Assembly (NCBI GenBank): GCA_012719125.1
Contig: JAAYAY010000367.1
Location: 1 to 47,319, forward strand
Direction: 5' to 3'
DNA: 47,319 nt
Source of the DNA: Planctomycetaceae bacterium
GTDB taxonomy: Bacteria > Planctomycetota > Planctomycetia > Pirellulales > Thermoguttaceae
Position 1 is the stretch's first letter. Every line of letters starts with the position of its first letter. Positions 10,188-17,931 of the stretch are shown in pieces. Under the pieces are notes generated by a model. That model searched no databases, was not told the DNA's origin, and saw nothing but the letters and a program-made list of their open reading frames with translations. Position numbers and translations under genes: made by a program.

Positions 10188-10952
10188 TTCTTCTCCAACG
10201 GGACTGCCTGCCACTAGAATGAGGGTAGGGCATTACCGATTCAGCATAGTTGTCGTCGTGGCCAGGCCGCAAGTTCGACGGGTCGGATCTCAGGAGAACT
10301 GCAAAGTCCTTTTGTGGCAAGCAGAGTAGCATGCATTTTCCGAGCGCCGCTGGCGGGAAATCGGGATTTCCGGCAGTTCTGCGGACGGCACGGCGGAGCG
10401 TGCCTGCTACTTTGCAGTTCCCCTGGGTCGGAGCTCGGGCCGCAAACGGTGCTAAGAAGAGGGCAAATTCCGCATGCTTGCCGCGGTTTCGACCGACAAT
10501 AAGCTACCGCGGTTGGCCCTGCCGGCACTGCTCCCCACTACATGGTGGGCACGACCTGCCACCTCAAGCGGGAACCACCCGGGACTGCGGCCCGCATTCC
10601 ACCGGAGAACGCGGCTTCGGGTCAGGGAGTCTCTCTGGTGAATCGTCGCGTCAGAAGGCGAGAGCGATTTGCAGCCGGTCCGTCGAGATAGTAGAATGCG
10701 AGCTTAATACTAGAGGTGTTCTCGATTTAGGGAAGATCGAGCCGGAAGCACGCAGCGATTCCGTTACGGTGGTTCCCATGATCGCCGTTCACGAGCAGTC
10801 TGTCCGAGACGCTGGTGAGAATCTGCAATTCAACACGGCCATTTGAACGCCTGCCGTTTTTGCGCAGGTCCCGCCTGACGAAGACACCGTGATGGTTCAG
10901 TAGTTTTCGCTCCGTGGGAGCGCTGTACTCACGAAAGGAGAGGAAATCCTCG
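10188..10952. other. Long intergenic region containing a palindromic element
   Basis: These 765 bases separate apbE (minus) from a formylglycine-enzyme-fold gene (plus). Open frames exist but look like translated repeat DNA, with no signal peptide, domain or ribosome site. Positions 10291-10425 form an element with 17-base inverted ends (described separately). A tight gctcc/ggagc hairpin lies at 10909-10921, just before the Shine-Dalgarno-like gaaaggag at 10933-10940. The promoter of the downstream gene should be in the last 150 bases. Confidence 0.5.
10291..10425. repeat. 135-bp element with 17-bp inverted ends
   Basis: The left end (10291-10307, caggagaactgcaaagt) and right end (10409-10425) are inverted repeats with one mismatch in 17. 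Inside, ggcacg-gcggag-cgtgcc (10387-10404) forms a 6-bp-stem hairpin, and ggaaat-cggg-atttcc forms another. The similar word agtagca occurs in both halves. The layout fits a miniature element or a folded noncoding repeat. No target-site duplication was recognised. Confidence 0.6.
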
Positions 10953-12104
10953 ATGACCCGTACCTTGACCAAGCTCTTTTTGCCCATGTTCGTTTCCGCC
11001 GCCATGCTGCTTGGCGCGTGGATTTCTTCGGTCGCGGCTGCTGAGACTGAAGGCGGCCTTGGCTTCGATCCGACCGCAGAGGTCGCGGTGAAATGGCTTC
11101 CGGAACCCTATCCGGTCGTCGGCGCGAAGGCCGACGATGAGGCCGGCATGCGGAAGTATGCGGAGAAGATCGTGGGCTCCGACCTCACGTTCGACATGGT
11201 TCCGATCCCGGGCGGCAAGTTCAAGATGGGCAGCCCCGAGGACGAGGAAGACCGCAACGACGACGAAGGTCCACAAGTCGAAGTCCAAGTCGAGCCGTTC
11301 TGGATGATGTCGACGGAAGTCACCTGGGATCTCTACGACTTCTGGTCCCAGAAGATCGACATCGAGCGCCGCGGCCACTTGAACCTGGAAACGACGAAAT
11401 GGGACAAGATCGGCGACGCGGTTGCTCGTCCCACGGCTCCCTACAGCGACATGACCTTCGACATGGGCCACGACGGCTACCCGGCCATCTGCATGACCCC
11501 CTACGCGGCCAAGATGTTCTGCAAATGGCTCACGGCAAAGACGGGGCGCTACTACCGGCTGCCCACCGAGGCGGAATGGGAATACGCCTGCCGGGCCGGC
11601 ACGGAAACGGCTTACTCGTTCGGCGACGACCCGGAGAAGCTCGACGAGTACGCGTGGTATTTCGATTCGGCCGATTCGCCGGACGGGTATTCGAAGGTCG
11701 GGTTGAAGAAGGCCAATCCGTGGGGCCTCCACGACATGCATGGGAACGTAGCCGAATTGTGCCTCGACCAACTCATTCCCGACTTCTACCAGCAGTTGAA
11801 AGACGGCAAGGTCAGCACTCCCTTTGCGGTTCCTACCGCCGAGCACCCGATGGTTGCCCGGGGCGGATCGTGGGATGACGACGCCAAGATGCTGCGCAGT
11901 GCGGCGCGGCGCGGTTCCAGCCCCGACTGGAAGATGCAGGATCCGCAGATCCCGCAAAGCATCTGGTATTTCACGGACGCGTTGACGGTCGGCTTCCGCG
12001 TGGTGCGTCCGTTGCGGGTTCCCACCGCGGACGAAGCCAAGCTGTACGAGCCGGATCCGAAGGTGATTGCGGAGTACAAGGAAGCTCAAGGCGGCAAGGA
12101 GTAG
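10953..12104 (+). CDS. Secreted formylglycine-generating-enzyme-fold (SUMF1/FGE-sulfatase domain) protein, catalytic cysteines absent
   Basis: A signal peptide (1-30, ending V-A-A-A) is followed by an FGE-sulfatase domain at about 79-355. Landmarks are [13 protein letters not shown] (82-94), T-E-V-T-W (121-125), [11 protein letters not shown] (202-212), G-N-V-A-E (264-268) and G-F-R-V-V-R (347-352). True FGEs carry two cysteines after the G-G-S motif that bind copper and oxidise the sulfatase cysteine. Here the equivalent stretch, [18 protein letters not shown] (303-320), has none. The protein is therefore probably not a sulfatase-activating enzyme despite the nearby sulfatase. The fold is also used for ligand binding and other chemistry. 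The ATG at 10953 is preceded by a purine-rich gaaaggagaggaaa. A 23-bp inverted repeat follows the gene. Confidence 0.85.
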   Translation: MTRTLTKLFLPMFVSAAMLLGAWISSVAAAETEGGLGFDPTAEVAVKWLPEPYPVVGAKADDEAGMRKYAEKIVGSDLTFDMVPIPGGKFKMGSPEDEEDRNDDEGPQVEVQVEPFWMMSTEVTWDLYDFWSQKIDIERRGHLNLETTKWDKIGDAVARPTAPYSDMTFDMGHDGYPAICMTPYAAKMFCKWLTAKTGRYYRLPTEAEWEYACRAGTETAYSFGDDPEKLDEYAWYFDSADSPDGYSKVGLKKANPWGLHDMHGNVAELCLDQLIPDFYQQLKDGKVSTPFAVPTAEHPMVARGGSWDDDAKMLRSAARRGSSPDWKMQDPQIPQSIWYFTDALTVGFRVVRPLRVPTADEAKLYEPDPKVIAEYKEAQGGKE

Positions 12105-12122
12105 CTTCGGGCGGATTGTTTC

Positions 12123-12197
12123 GGGCAGGCGGACGAAAGAAATCTGCCAGTCAGGCGCTCTAGGATAGGACGATAGATTTTTTTCGTCCGCCTGCCC
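12123..12197. repeat. 75-bp inverted repeat with 23-bp arms
   Basis: The arms at 12123-12145 and 12175-12197 are inverted copies with one mismatch over 23 bases, around a 29-base loop. The right arm contains a run of seven T. It begins 19 bases after the stop of the formylglycine-enzyme-fold gene and ends 56 bases before the next ATG. It could act as a terminator or attenuator between the two genes, or be a small mobile palindrome. The core word gtccgcctgcc also occurs just after the stop codon at 29397. Confidence 0.75.
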
Positions 12198-12252
12198 CAG
12201 CGTAGTTTCAGTGATTGAGAACCAACTTCAAAACGACCAGGAGATACTTCGA

Positions 12253-13584
12253 ATGAGCGAAACATCCAAGACCTCGCGGCGCGGCTTCCTCAAGGGCACG
12301 ACGGCTGCGATAGCGGGCGCGAGCCTTGCCGGCAGCCTGAGCGTGGCCCGCTCGGCCCACGCGGCCGGCGACGACGTGATCAAGGTGGCCCTCATCGGCT
12401 GCGGCGGCCGGGGAACCGGGGCCGTGACTCAGATGATGAACTCGGACAAGGGCGTCAAGCTCATCGCCGTTGCCGACGCTTTCGATTACCGCGTCGAGAG
12501 CGCGATCAAGAACATCTCGAAGGCCCATCCGGGCCTGGTCGACGTCGGCAACCGGGTCTACACGGGCCTGAAGTCCTATGAACAGGCGATTGCCAGCGAC
12601 GCCGATTTGGTGGCGATTGCGACTCCGCCGGGCTTCCGCCCGCAGCAGTATGCGGCCGCCATCGAGGCCGGAAAGCACGTGTTTATGGAAAAGCCGTGTT
12701 GCGTCGACGGGCCGGGCTATCTGCAACTGATGCGTGCCAACAAGATGGCCGACGAAAAGAACCTGTTTGTGGGCGTGGGGCTCCAGCGCCGCCACGAGCC
12801 CAAATACATGGAGAACGTTCAGAGAATCCATGAGGGCGCGATCGGGAAGGTCATGTTCACTCGTGTTTACTGGAACGGTTCGGGAATCTGGAACCGGAAG
12901 CGTGAGGAACTGGCCAACCTTCTCAAGCGCGAGCCAAGCGAAATGGAGTACCAGGTTTTCAACTGGTACCACTTCTGCTGGCTCAGCGGCGACAACATCT
13001 GCGAGCAGCACATCCACAACATCGACGTCAGCAACTGGGTGATGAAGGATCAGCATCCCGTCAAGGCCAACGGGATGGGCGGCTGCACGGCTCGCTACCT
13101 GGGCGACCTGAAGGGGACCGGCCAGATCTTCGACCACCATTTCGTCGAGTTCAGCTACGAGGACGGCACGAAGATGTATAGCCAGTGCCGCCACATGGCC
13201 AACTGCTTCAACGCGGTCTCCGAGGCCGCCCACGGCACCCTCGGGACGTCAAGCTGCGACGGCAAGATCGAAGGGGAGAACGAATGGCGATTCCGCGGCG
13301 AGAACGTCAGCGGGCATCAGCAAGAGCAGACCGACTTGATTGCTGCGATGCGGGCCGGCAAGCGTTACAACGAAGGCTATGTGGGCGCCGATAGCTCGAT
13401 GACGGCCGTGCTGGGCCGGTTGGCCAACTACAGCGGCAAAGAGGTCACTTGGGATGACGCCGTGAACAAGGGCGTCAGCGAGTTCCCGAAATCCATGGAC
13501 TGGAACGCAGAAGCGCCGGTCAAGAAGAACGAGAACGGCGATTACCCGATTCCGATGCCCGGCGTTTATTCCTTTAGCGGCTGA
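12253..13584 (+). CDS. TAT-exported Gfo/Idh/MocA family oxidoreductase
   Basis: This is an NAD(P)-dependent sugar or inositol dehydrogenase-type protein. The substrate is not deducible. The start at 12253 is supported by aggag nine bases upstream. A GTG at 12211 would add 14 residues ahead of the twin-arginine signal R-R-G-F-L-K (9-14), which is followed by a hydrophobic core and an A-H-A-A cleavage region (about 36-38). The Rossmann fold opens with V-A-L-I-G-C-G-G-R-G (45-54). The conserved E-K-P is at 146-148, and H-I-H-N-I-D in the C-terminal domain matches the usual catalytic-histidine region. Export of this fold through TAT with folded cofactor is common in planctomycetes. A strong terminator lies 100 bases downstream. 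Confidence 0.92.
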   Translation: MSETSKTSRRGFLKGTTAAIAGASLAGSLSVARSAHAAGDDVIKVALIGCGGRGTGAVTQMMNSDKGVKLIAVADAFDYRVESAIKNISKAHPGLVDVGNRVYTGLKSYEQAIASDADLVAIATPPGFRPQQYAAAIEAGKHVFMEKPCCVDGPGYLQLMRANKMADEKNLFVGVGLQRRHEPKYMENVQRIHEGAIGKVMFTRVYWNGSGIWNRKREELANLLKREPSEMEYQVFNWYHFCWLSGDNICEQHIHNIDVSNWVMKDQHPVKANGMGGCTARYLGDLKGTGQIFDHHFVEFSYEDGTKMYSQCRHMANCFNAVSEAAHGTLGTSSCDGKIEGENEWRFRGENVSGHQQEQTDLIAAMRAGKRYNEGYVGADSSMTAVLGRLANYSGKEVTWDDAVNKGVSEFPKSMDWNAEAPVKKNENGDYPIPMPGVYSFSG

Positions 13585-13683
13585 ATCGAAATCGGGCAGT
13601 GTCCAAACGGCGCCCTGCCAACCAACCCGTTCTTGTTTGTGGATGGCGAGGGCGATCTGAAAAACGAATTGTGATTTTGCCAT

Positions 13684-13723
13684 GCTGGCCGGCGGCATCT
13701 TGCTCCGGCCAGCGTGTTTTTTT
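13684..13723 (+). terminator. Rho-independent terminator after the TAT oxidoreductase gene
   Basis: A 9-bp perfect stem (gctggccgg at 13684-13692, ccggccagc at 13705-13713) has a 12-base loop and is followed by gtgttttttt. One G-U pair extends the stem by three more positions. It is the first strong terminator after the stop at 13584. Confidence 0.85.
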
Positions 13724-14217
13724 GTCGGAGCAGGCGACGTAGGAGAATCTGCGTTCATCGCGAGTGTTTCGCGTATTATTTCATTCCCGAAAGCCGATGC
13801 TTTACTAGACAGGCTGCCATTCCGAAAAGGAAACGCCGGCCACGCCACCCCCTCCTTTAAGGGGAGGGAAGTCCGTAGACTGAGTCTTTCAAAAAAACTT
13901 GGCAATCGTGAACAAGGACAGGTTGACTTGTGGGTCTGCATTCGCGATGATAAGGGAAGCTTAGGGTGGAGGGCACGAATGATGGTCGACATCAATCGCG
14001 TCCAACTACCCCGGGTCTTCGACATCTTGAGTTCCGGGCACGAGACTCATGGTGGGGGCGTGGTGAGGCAAAAGCCTCTCTCTGCCCATTGCATCACGGG
14101 ACGTTCCGGAACGGCGTTTGGCATGCGGAATTCCATTTCGTTGCCGGTGTCGGGGGCCGCTGAATTTTCGACCACCGCCTGGTGGTAGGGTTACCCCACT
14201 CTACCGCCAACCCCTCT
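13724..14217 (+). other. Gene-free stretch between two plus-strand terminators; possible noncoding RNA
   Basis: About 490 bases lie between two rho-independent terminators facing the same way. This implies a separate transcript initiated inside. A tattat box is present near 13776. Secondary-structure pieces include ccctcc/ggaggg around 13848-13866, a perfect palindrome cgttccggaacg (14102-14113) and ggtggtag/ctaccgcc (about 14181-14207) directly before the second terminator. The only long open frames start inside the first terminator or lack ribosome sites and look non-protein. No known RNA family was recognised. Confidence 0.35.
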
Positions 14218-14256
14218 AGCCGGTCGCGTCCCACCCGCGACCGGCTATCTTTTTTT
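14218..14256 (+). terminator. Strong rho-independent terminator
   Basis: An 11-bp perfect stem (agccggtcgcg at 14218-14228, cgcgaccggct at 14236-14246) has a 7-base loop and is followed by atcttttttt. No T run follows on the opposite strand, so it acts on plus-strand transcription. The nearest upstream gene ends 630 bases earlier and already has its own terminator. Confidence 0.9.
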
Positions 14257-14324
14257 GTGCCCTCTCGGTACCATTGGGTGTATTCCATCTTGGTTCCCGT
14301 TTCTTCGTCGGTGCGTTGCAGATT

Positions 14325-15539
14325 ATGCCGGCTTCGCTGCCCGAATTCGCTCGTGATTTCCTCAAGTCCCTTTCGCCCGGCGATCCCGACTTTGCCACCC
14401 GGGCGGTCGATCGGCTGATCGAGGAGGGGCGAGCGGCCGGGGCCAGCGACCTGCATCTCCAGCCTGCGGAAGGCCGGCTCGAGATCTACTTCCGAATCGA
14501 CGGCGTGCTCCTGTCGGCCGGCGCCTTTCCCCATTCCGTGGCGCAGAACGTCGTGGCCCGGCTCAAGGTCCTTGCGGGCCTGCTCACCTATCGCACAGAC
14601 ACGCCTCAGGAAGGTCGTATCCGCAGCGGGGAGAGCAACGCCGAAATGCGGGTCAGCACCTTCCCCACCCTCTACGGCGAGAGAGCCGTGGTGAGGTTCT
14701 TCGGATCGTCCGAGCAATATCAGTCGCTCGGCGACCTGGGCCTGCCCGAGGACATTTCGGCCCGGCTCGAGCGGCTGCTGGGCGAGACCTCCGGAGCGCT
14801 CTTGGCAACCGGTCCGGCGGGGAGCGGCAAGACCACGACTGTCTATGCCTGCCTTCGACACCTGGTGAAAGTCTCGCTTGCCAGGCGGTCGATCGTGTCG
14901 ATTGAGGATCCGATCGAAGTGGCGGTGCCCGGGGTCGCCCAGTCGCAAGTGAATCTCAGCGCCGATCTCAATCTCGCCAAGGGGCTGCGATTCCTCATGC
15001 GGCAGGACCCCGAGGTCATCATGGTCGGCGAGATCCGCGATCGCGAGACGGCCGAATCGGCCATGCAGGCTTCACTGACCGGCCATCTGCTCCTGAGCAC
15101 CTTCCACGCCGGCAGCGCCACAGAAGCGATCAGCCGCTTGTCGGACATGGGAATCGAGCCCTACATGCTCCGCAGCGGTCTACTCGGTATTCTCTCGCAA
15201 CGACTTGTTCGGCGCCTTTGCGACTGTGCCTCCTCAACCGACGATCCCGCGGCCCTGCTGGGGCTCCCCGTTGCCTCTGCGAGAGTTCCCGTGGGCTGTC
15301 AAGATTGCGATCAGACCGGATATTCCGGCCGGATCGTGCTGGCCGAACTGTTGACGGTGGAGAGAAACGACCTGGGCCGGGCCGTTCTGTCCCGCTGCGA
15401 CGCCGCGGCCCTGGAACAGTTGGCCATCTCTGCCGGAATGGTTTCGCGCTGGGACCGAGCCATCGTTGCTCTCCAGTCGGGTCTCACCAGCCCGGCAGAA
15501 ATCCGCCGCGTGCTCGGCTTCCATGCGCCCTCCAAATGA
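14325..15539 (+). CDS. GspE/PilB/PilT-type secretion ATPase
   Basis: This is a cytoplasmic hexameric ATPase that would power a type II secretion or type IV pilus machine. Its 404 residues are shorter than classic GspE (about 500) because the N1 domain is missing. The N2-like segment (35-130) includes A-S-D-L-H-L-Q-P. The Walker A is G-P-A-G-S-G-K-T (163-170), the Asp/Walker B box V-I-M-V-G-E-I-R-D-R (231-240) and the His box H-L-L-L-S-T-F-H-A (254-262). A cysteine-rich zinc knuckle follows (L-C-D-C, then G-C-Q-D-C-D-Q-T-G-Y). The first pair is C-x-C rather than the usual C-x2-C. The ATG at 14325 lies 69 bases after a terminator. No pilin or other secretion gene is adjacent. Confidence 0.9.
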   Translation: MPASLPEFARDFLKSLSPGDPDFATRAVDRLIEEGRAAGASDLHLQPAEGRLEIYFRIDGVLLSAGAFPHSVAQNVVARLKVLAGLLTYRTDTPQEGRIRSGESNAEMRVSTFPTLYGERAVVRFFGSSEQYQSLGDLGLPEDISARLERLLGETSGALLATGPAGSGKTTTVYACLRHLVKVSLARRSIVSIEDPIEVAVPGVAQSQVNLSADLNLAKGLRFLMRQDPEVIMVGEIRDRETAESAMQASLTGHLLLSTFHAGSATEAISRLSDMGIEPYMLRSGLLGILSQRLVRRLCDCASSTDDPAALLGLPVASARVPVGCQDCDQTGYSGRIVLAELLTVERNDLGRAVLSRCDAAALEQLAISAGMVSRWDRAIVALQSGLTSPAEIRRVLGFHAPSK

Positions 15540-15581
15540 CTAGCCCGGATTCTCAACTGTCGCGAGAAGCTGTAGCCGAAG

Positions 15582-16241
15582 ATGAACCGAGTGATCGCCA
15601 TTGGAGATATTCACGGCTGTTCGGCCGCCCTGGAAGCCGTGCTGGCTGAAGTCAAGCCCGATCGGAGCGATCTGGTGGTGACCCTGGGGGACGTGATCGA
15701 TCGGGGACCGGACAGCCGGGGCGTGATCGAACGGCTGCTGACGCTGCGGAACGAGACTCAATTGGTTTCCATTCTCGGGAACCACGAAGAGATGCTCATG
15801 ACGATCATGGACGGACACCACTACATGCTCGGCGACTGGCTGGCCTTCGGCGGCCTGGCAACGCTCGATTCCTACCAGACAGACCATCCGGGCGAGATCC
15901 CCGGCGAGCACCTCGAATTCCTGCGTGCGAACGTCCCGATCGTCGAACTCCCTTCCGTTTTCTTCGTGCATGCCTCCTACCTGCCGAAGAAACCGTTGGC
16001 GAAACAGCCCCCCGAGGTCTTGCGCTGGGAGTCCCTCCGCGAACAACTCCCCAAACCCCACCGCTCGGGGAAGACCTGCATTTGCGGACACACCGCCCAG
16101 AAATCGGGCGAGGTTTTGAACGCGGGGCACCTCATCTGTATCGACACCTGGGTCTACGGGGAAGGTTGGTTGACGGCACTCGACGTCCACTCCGGTCGCG
16201 TCTGGCAGGCCGACAAGCAAGGACAATTGCGCTGCAAGTAG
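15582..16241 (+). CDS. Serine/threonine-protein-phosphatase-like metallophosphoesterase
   Basis: This is a cytoplasmic calcineurin-like phosphatase of the PrpE/PphA/lambda-phosphatase type with a two-metal centre. Metal motifs are complete: G-D-I-H-G (8-12), G-D-V-I-D-R-G (36-42), G-N-H-E-E-M (66-71) and a C-terminal C-G-H-T (about 167-170) with I-D-T-W. The length of 219 residues is usual for the bacterial single-domain group. It may act on phosphoproteins, or on Ap4A-type dinucleotides as related enzymes do. Sequence alone does not decide. It follows the secretion ATPase by 42 bases and may share its transcript. Confidence 0.9.
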   Translation: MNRVIAIGDIHGCSAALEAVLAEVKPDRSDLVVTLGDVIDRGPDSRGVIERLLTLRNETQLVSILGNHEEMLMTIMDGHHYMLGDWLAFGGLATLDSYQTDHPGEIPGEHLEFLRANVPIVELPSVFFVHASYLPKKPLAKQPPEVLRWESLREQLPKPHRSGKTCICGHTAQKSGEVLNAGHLICIDTWVYGEGWLTALDVHSGRVWQADKQGQLRCK

Positions 16242-16401
16242 CTGAAAGCCCGTTTCTCGGCGGCGGCAGCATGCTCGTCGGATGGAGGGCGACGCCCACG
16301 CTGGGATGACAGCGACCGTCCCGCCGGATAAGATCGTGAAGACACGCCGATACCTTCACCGGGCCTTACGGCCCGTCCCGCCATTCTCAGGGGCCGTTCC
16401 T

Positions 16402-17931
16402 ATGAAGCGTCCTGTTGTTTCAAGCCTCCTTCTCGGTTTCGCTCTGATCTTGCCGGCCGAAGCCGACGACCAGCCGCAGTGGGGCCAGCGCTACACCCGC
16501 AACATGGTTTCGACCGAGACGGGTCTGCCCGACCGTTTCAATCCCGAGACCGGTGAGAACGTCAAGTGGTCGGCACCGTTGGGCTCGCAGTGCTGGGCGA
16601 CCCCGGTTGTTTCGGGCGGCAAGGTGTTGATCGGCACGAACAACGACGAGCGGCGGGACGGGCGGCACCAGGGCGACCGCGGCGTGCTCATGTGCTTCAA
16701 CGAGAGCAACGGCAGCCTGGTCTGGCAACTCGTGGTGCCCAAGCTGTCCGACGACATCTTCTTCGACTGGCCGCGGGCCGGCATCTGCTCGCCCCCGACG
16801 GTCGAGGGCGACCGGGTTTACGTGGTGACCAATCGCGACGAAGTCGTGTGCCTCGACATGCGGGGCATGGCCAATGGGAACGACGGCCCTTACACCGACG
16901 AAGGCCGCCATTCGACACCCGCCGGTGAACCGGCGCTGGAAGCCGGACCGCTCGACGCCGACATCCTCTGGCTGCTCGATCTGCGCGAAGCGGCGGGCGT
17001 CCGTCCGCACGACTCGTCCCATTGCTCGATTCTTCTGGACGGCGCTCATCTCTACGTGAACACCAGCAACGGCCTGACCAGCAAGCACGACGGGGTGGAC
17101 AAGCCCGAGGCGTCCAGCCTGGTGGTCGTCGACAAGGCGACGGGCCGTCTCGTTGCCAGAGACAACTTCAAGATCGGCCAGCGCATCTTCCACTGCACCT
17201 GGTCTTCCCCCGCTCTCGGCACGATCGACGGGTGCCGACGGGTCTACTTCTGCGGCGGCGACGGGGTGGTCTACGGCATCGATCCACTGGACCCGGAAAC
17301 GCCAGCGCCCTCCGATAAAGTCGCCCTGCTCGATCCCGTGTGGCGACTGGACTGTGATCCGACGGCCCCCAAGGAGAACGTTCATCAGTACATTCGCAAT
17401 CGCAAGGAGAGCCCGAGCAACATCAAGAGCATGCCCGTCTTTCACGAGGGCCGGCTCTACGTGACCTACGGTGGCGATATCTGGTGGGGCAAGCACGAGT
17501 CGTGGCTCAAGTGCATCGACGCCGGCGGTTCGGGCGACGTGACGGAAACGAATACCGTCTGGACCTACCCGCTCGGCAAACACTGCTGCTCCACTCCCGC
17601 CGTCCACGAGGGGCTGGTCTACGTGGCCGACTGCGACGGGCAGGTCCACTGTGTCGACGCCCTGACGGGCAAGCCTTGCTGGGTCCACGATGCGGGCAAG
17701 GAGATCTGGGCGTCGACGCTCGTGGCCGACGGAAAGGTCTTCATCGGCACGCGCCGCGGGGAGTTCTGGGTTCTGGCGACCGGCAAGGAGAAACGCGTTC
17801 TCAGCTCCGTGAAGCTCGATTCCCCCATCCACAGCACGGCCGTGGCGGCCAACGGGACCCTCTATGTCGGCTCGATGACGCACCTTTATGCGTTGAAGCA
17901 GGGCGCACAAAGCAAAGGAACTGAAAGATGA
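16402..17931 (+). CDS. Secreted PQQ-like beta-propeller protein, first gene of a three-gene operon
   Basis: This is a 509-residue exported beta-propeller. The ATG at 16402 gives a signal peptide (MKRPVVSSLLLGFALILPAEA). In-frame sequence further upstream is proline/arginine-rich and not signal-like. The mature protein contains repeated blade strands of PQQ type, for example G-S-L-V-W-Q-L, A-D-I-L-W-L-L-D-L, N-T-V-W-T-Y-P-L and L-T-G-K-P-C-W-V-H-D. It is larger than the relative at 120-1412, and the middle has a long insertion (about 160-200). Its stop overlaps the next start by four bases (ATGA), so translation is probably coupled. The operon context suggests it is the scaffold or binding partner of two secreted carbohydrate-active proteins. 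Confidence 0.88.
   Translation: MKRPVVSSLLLGFALILPAEADDQPQWGQRYTRNMVSTETGLPDRFNPETGENVKWSAPLGSQCWATPVVSGGKVLIGTNNDERRDGRHQGDRGVLMCFNESNGSLVWQLVVPKLSDDIFFDWPRAGICSPPTVEGDRVYVVTNRDEVVCLDMRGMANGNDGPYTDEGRHSTPAGEPALEAGPLDADILWLLDLREAAGVRPHDSSHCSILLDGAHLYVNTSNGLTSKHDGVDKPEASSLVVVDKATGRLVARDNFKIGQRIFHCTWSSPALGTIDGCRRVYFCGGDGVVYGIDPLDPETPAPSDKVALLDPVWRLDCDPTAPKENVHQYIRNRKESPSNIKSMPVFHEGRLYVTYGGDIWWGKHESWLKCIDAGGSGDVTETNTVWTYPLGKHCCSTPAVHEGLVYVADCDGQVHCVDALTGKPCWVHDAGKEIWASTLVADGKVFIGTRRGEFWVLATGKEKRVLSSVKLDSPIHSTAVAANGTLYVGSMTHLYALKQGAQSKGTER

Noticed and set aside
10250-10846. 198-codon open frame between apbE and the FGE-fold gene
   Set aside because: It runs through the palindromic element, has no ribosome site, and its composition is that of translated repeat DNA.
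10953-12104. Annotation as a sulfatase-activating formylglycine-generating enzyme
   Set aside because: The catalytic cysteine pair is missing and the protein is exported.
13682-14188. 168-codon open frame on the plus strand in the gap after the TAT oxidoreductase
   Set aside because: Its ATG lies inside the upstream terminator stem, it has no ribosome site, and the translation is not protein-like and shows no domain.
13790-14256. RNase P RNA, suggested by gacaggctgcc and ggagggaagtccg
   Set aside because: The remaining universal RNase P blocks (for example the acagaaa-type and gaacccggctta-type segments) are absent and the order does not fit. It is kept only as an unassigned candidate transcript.
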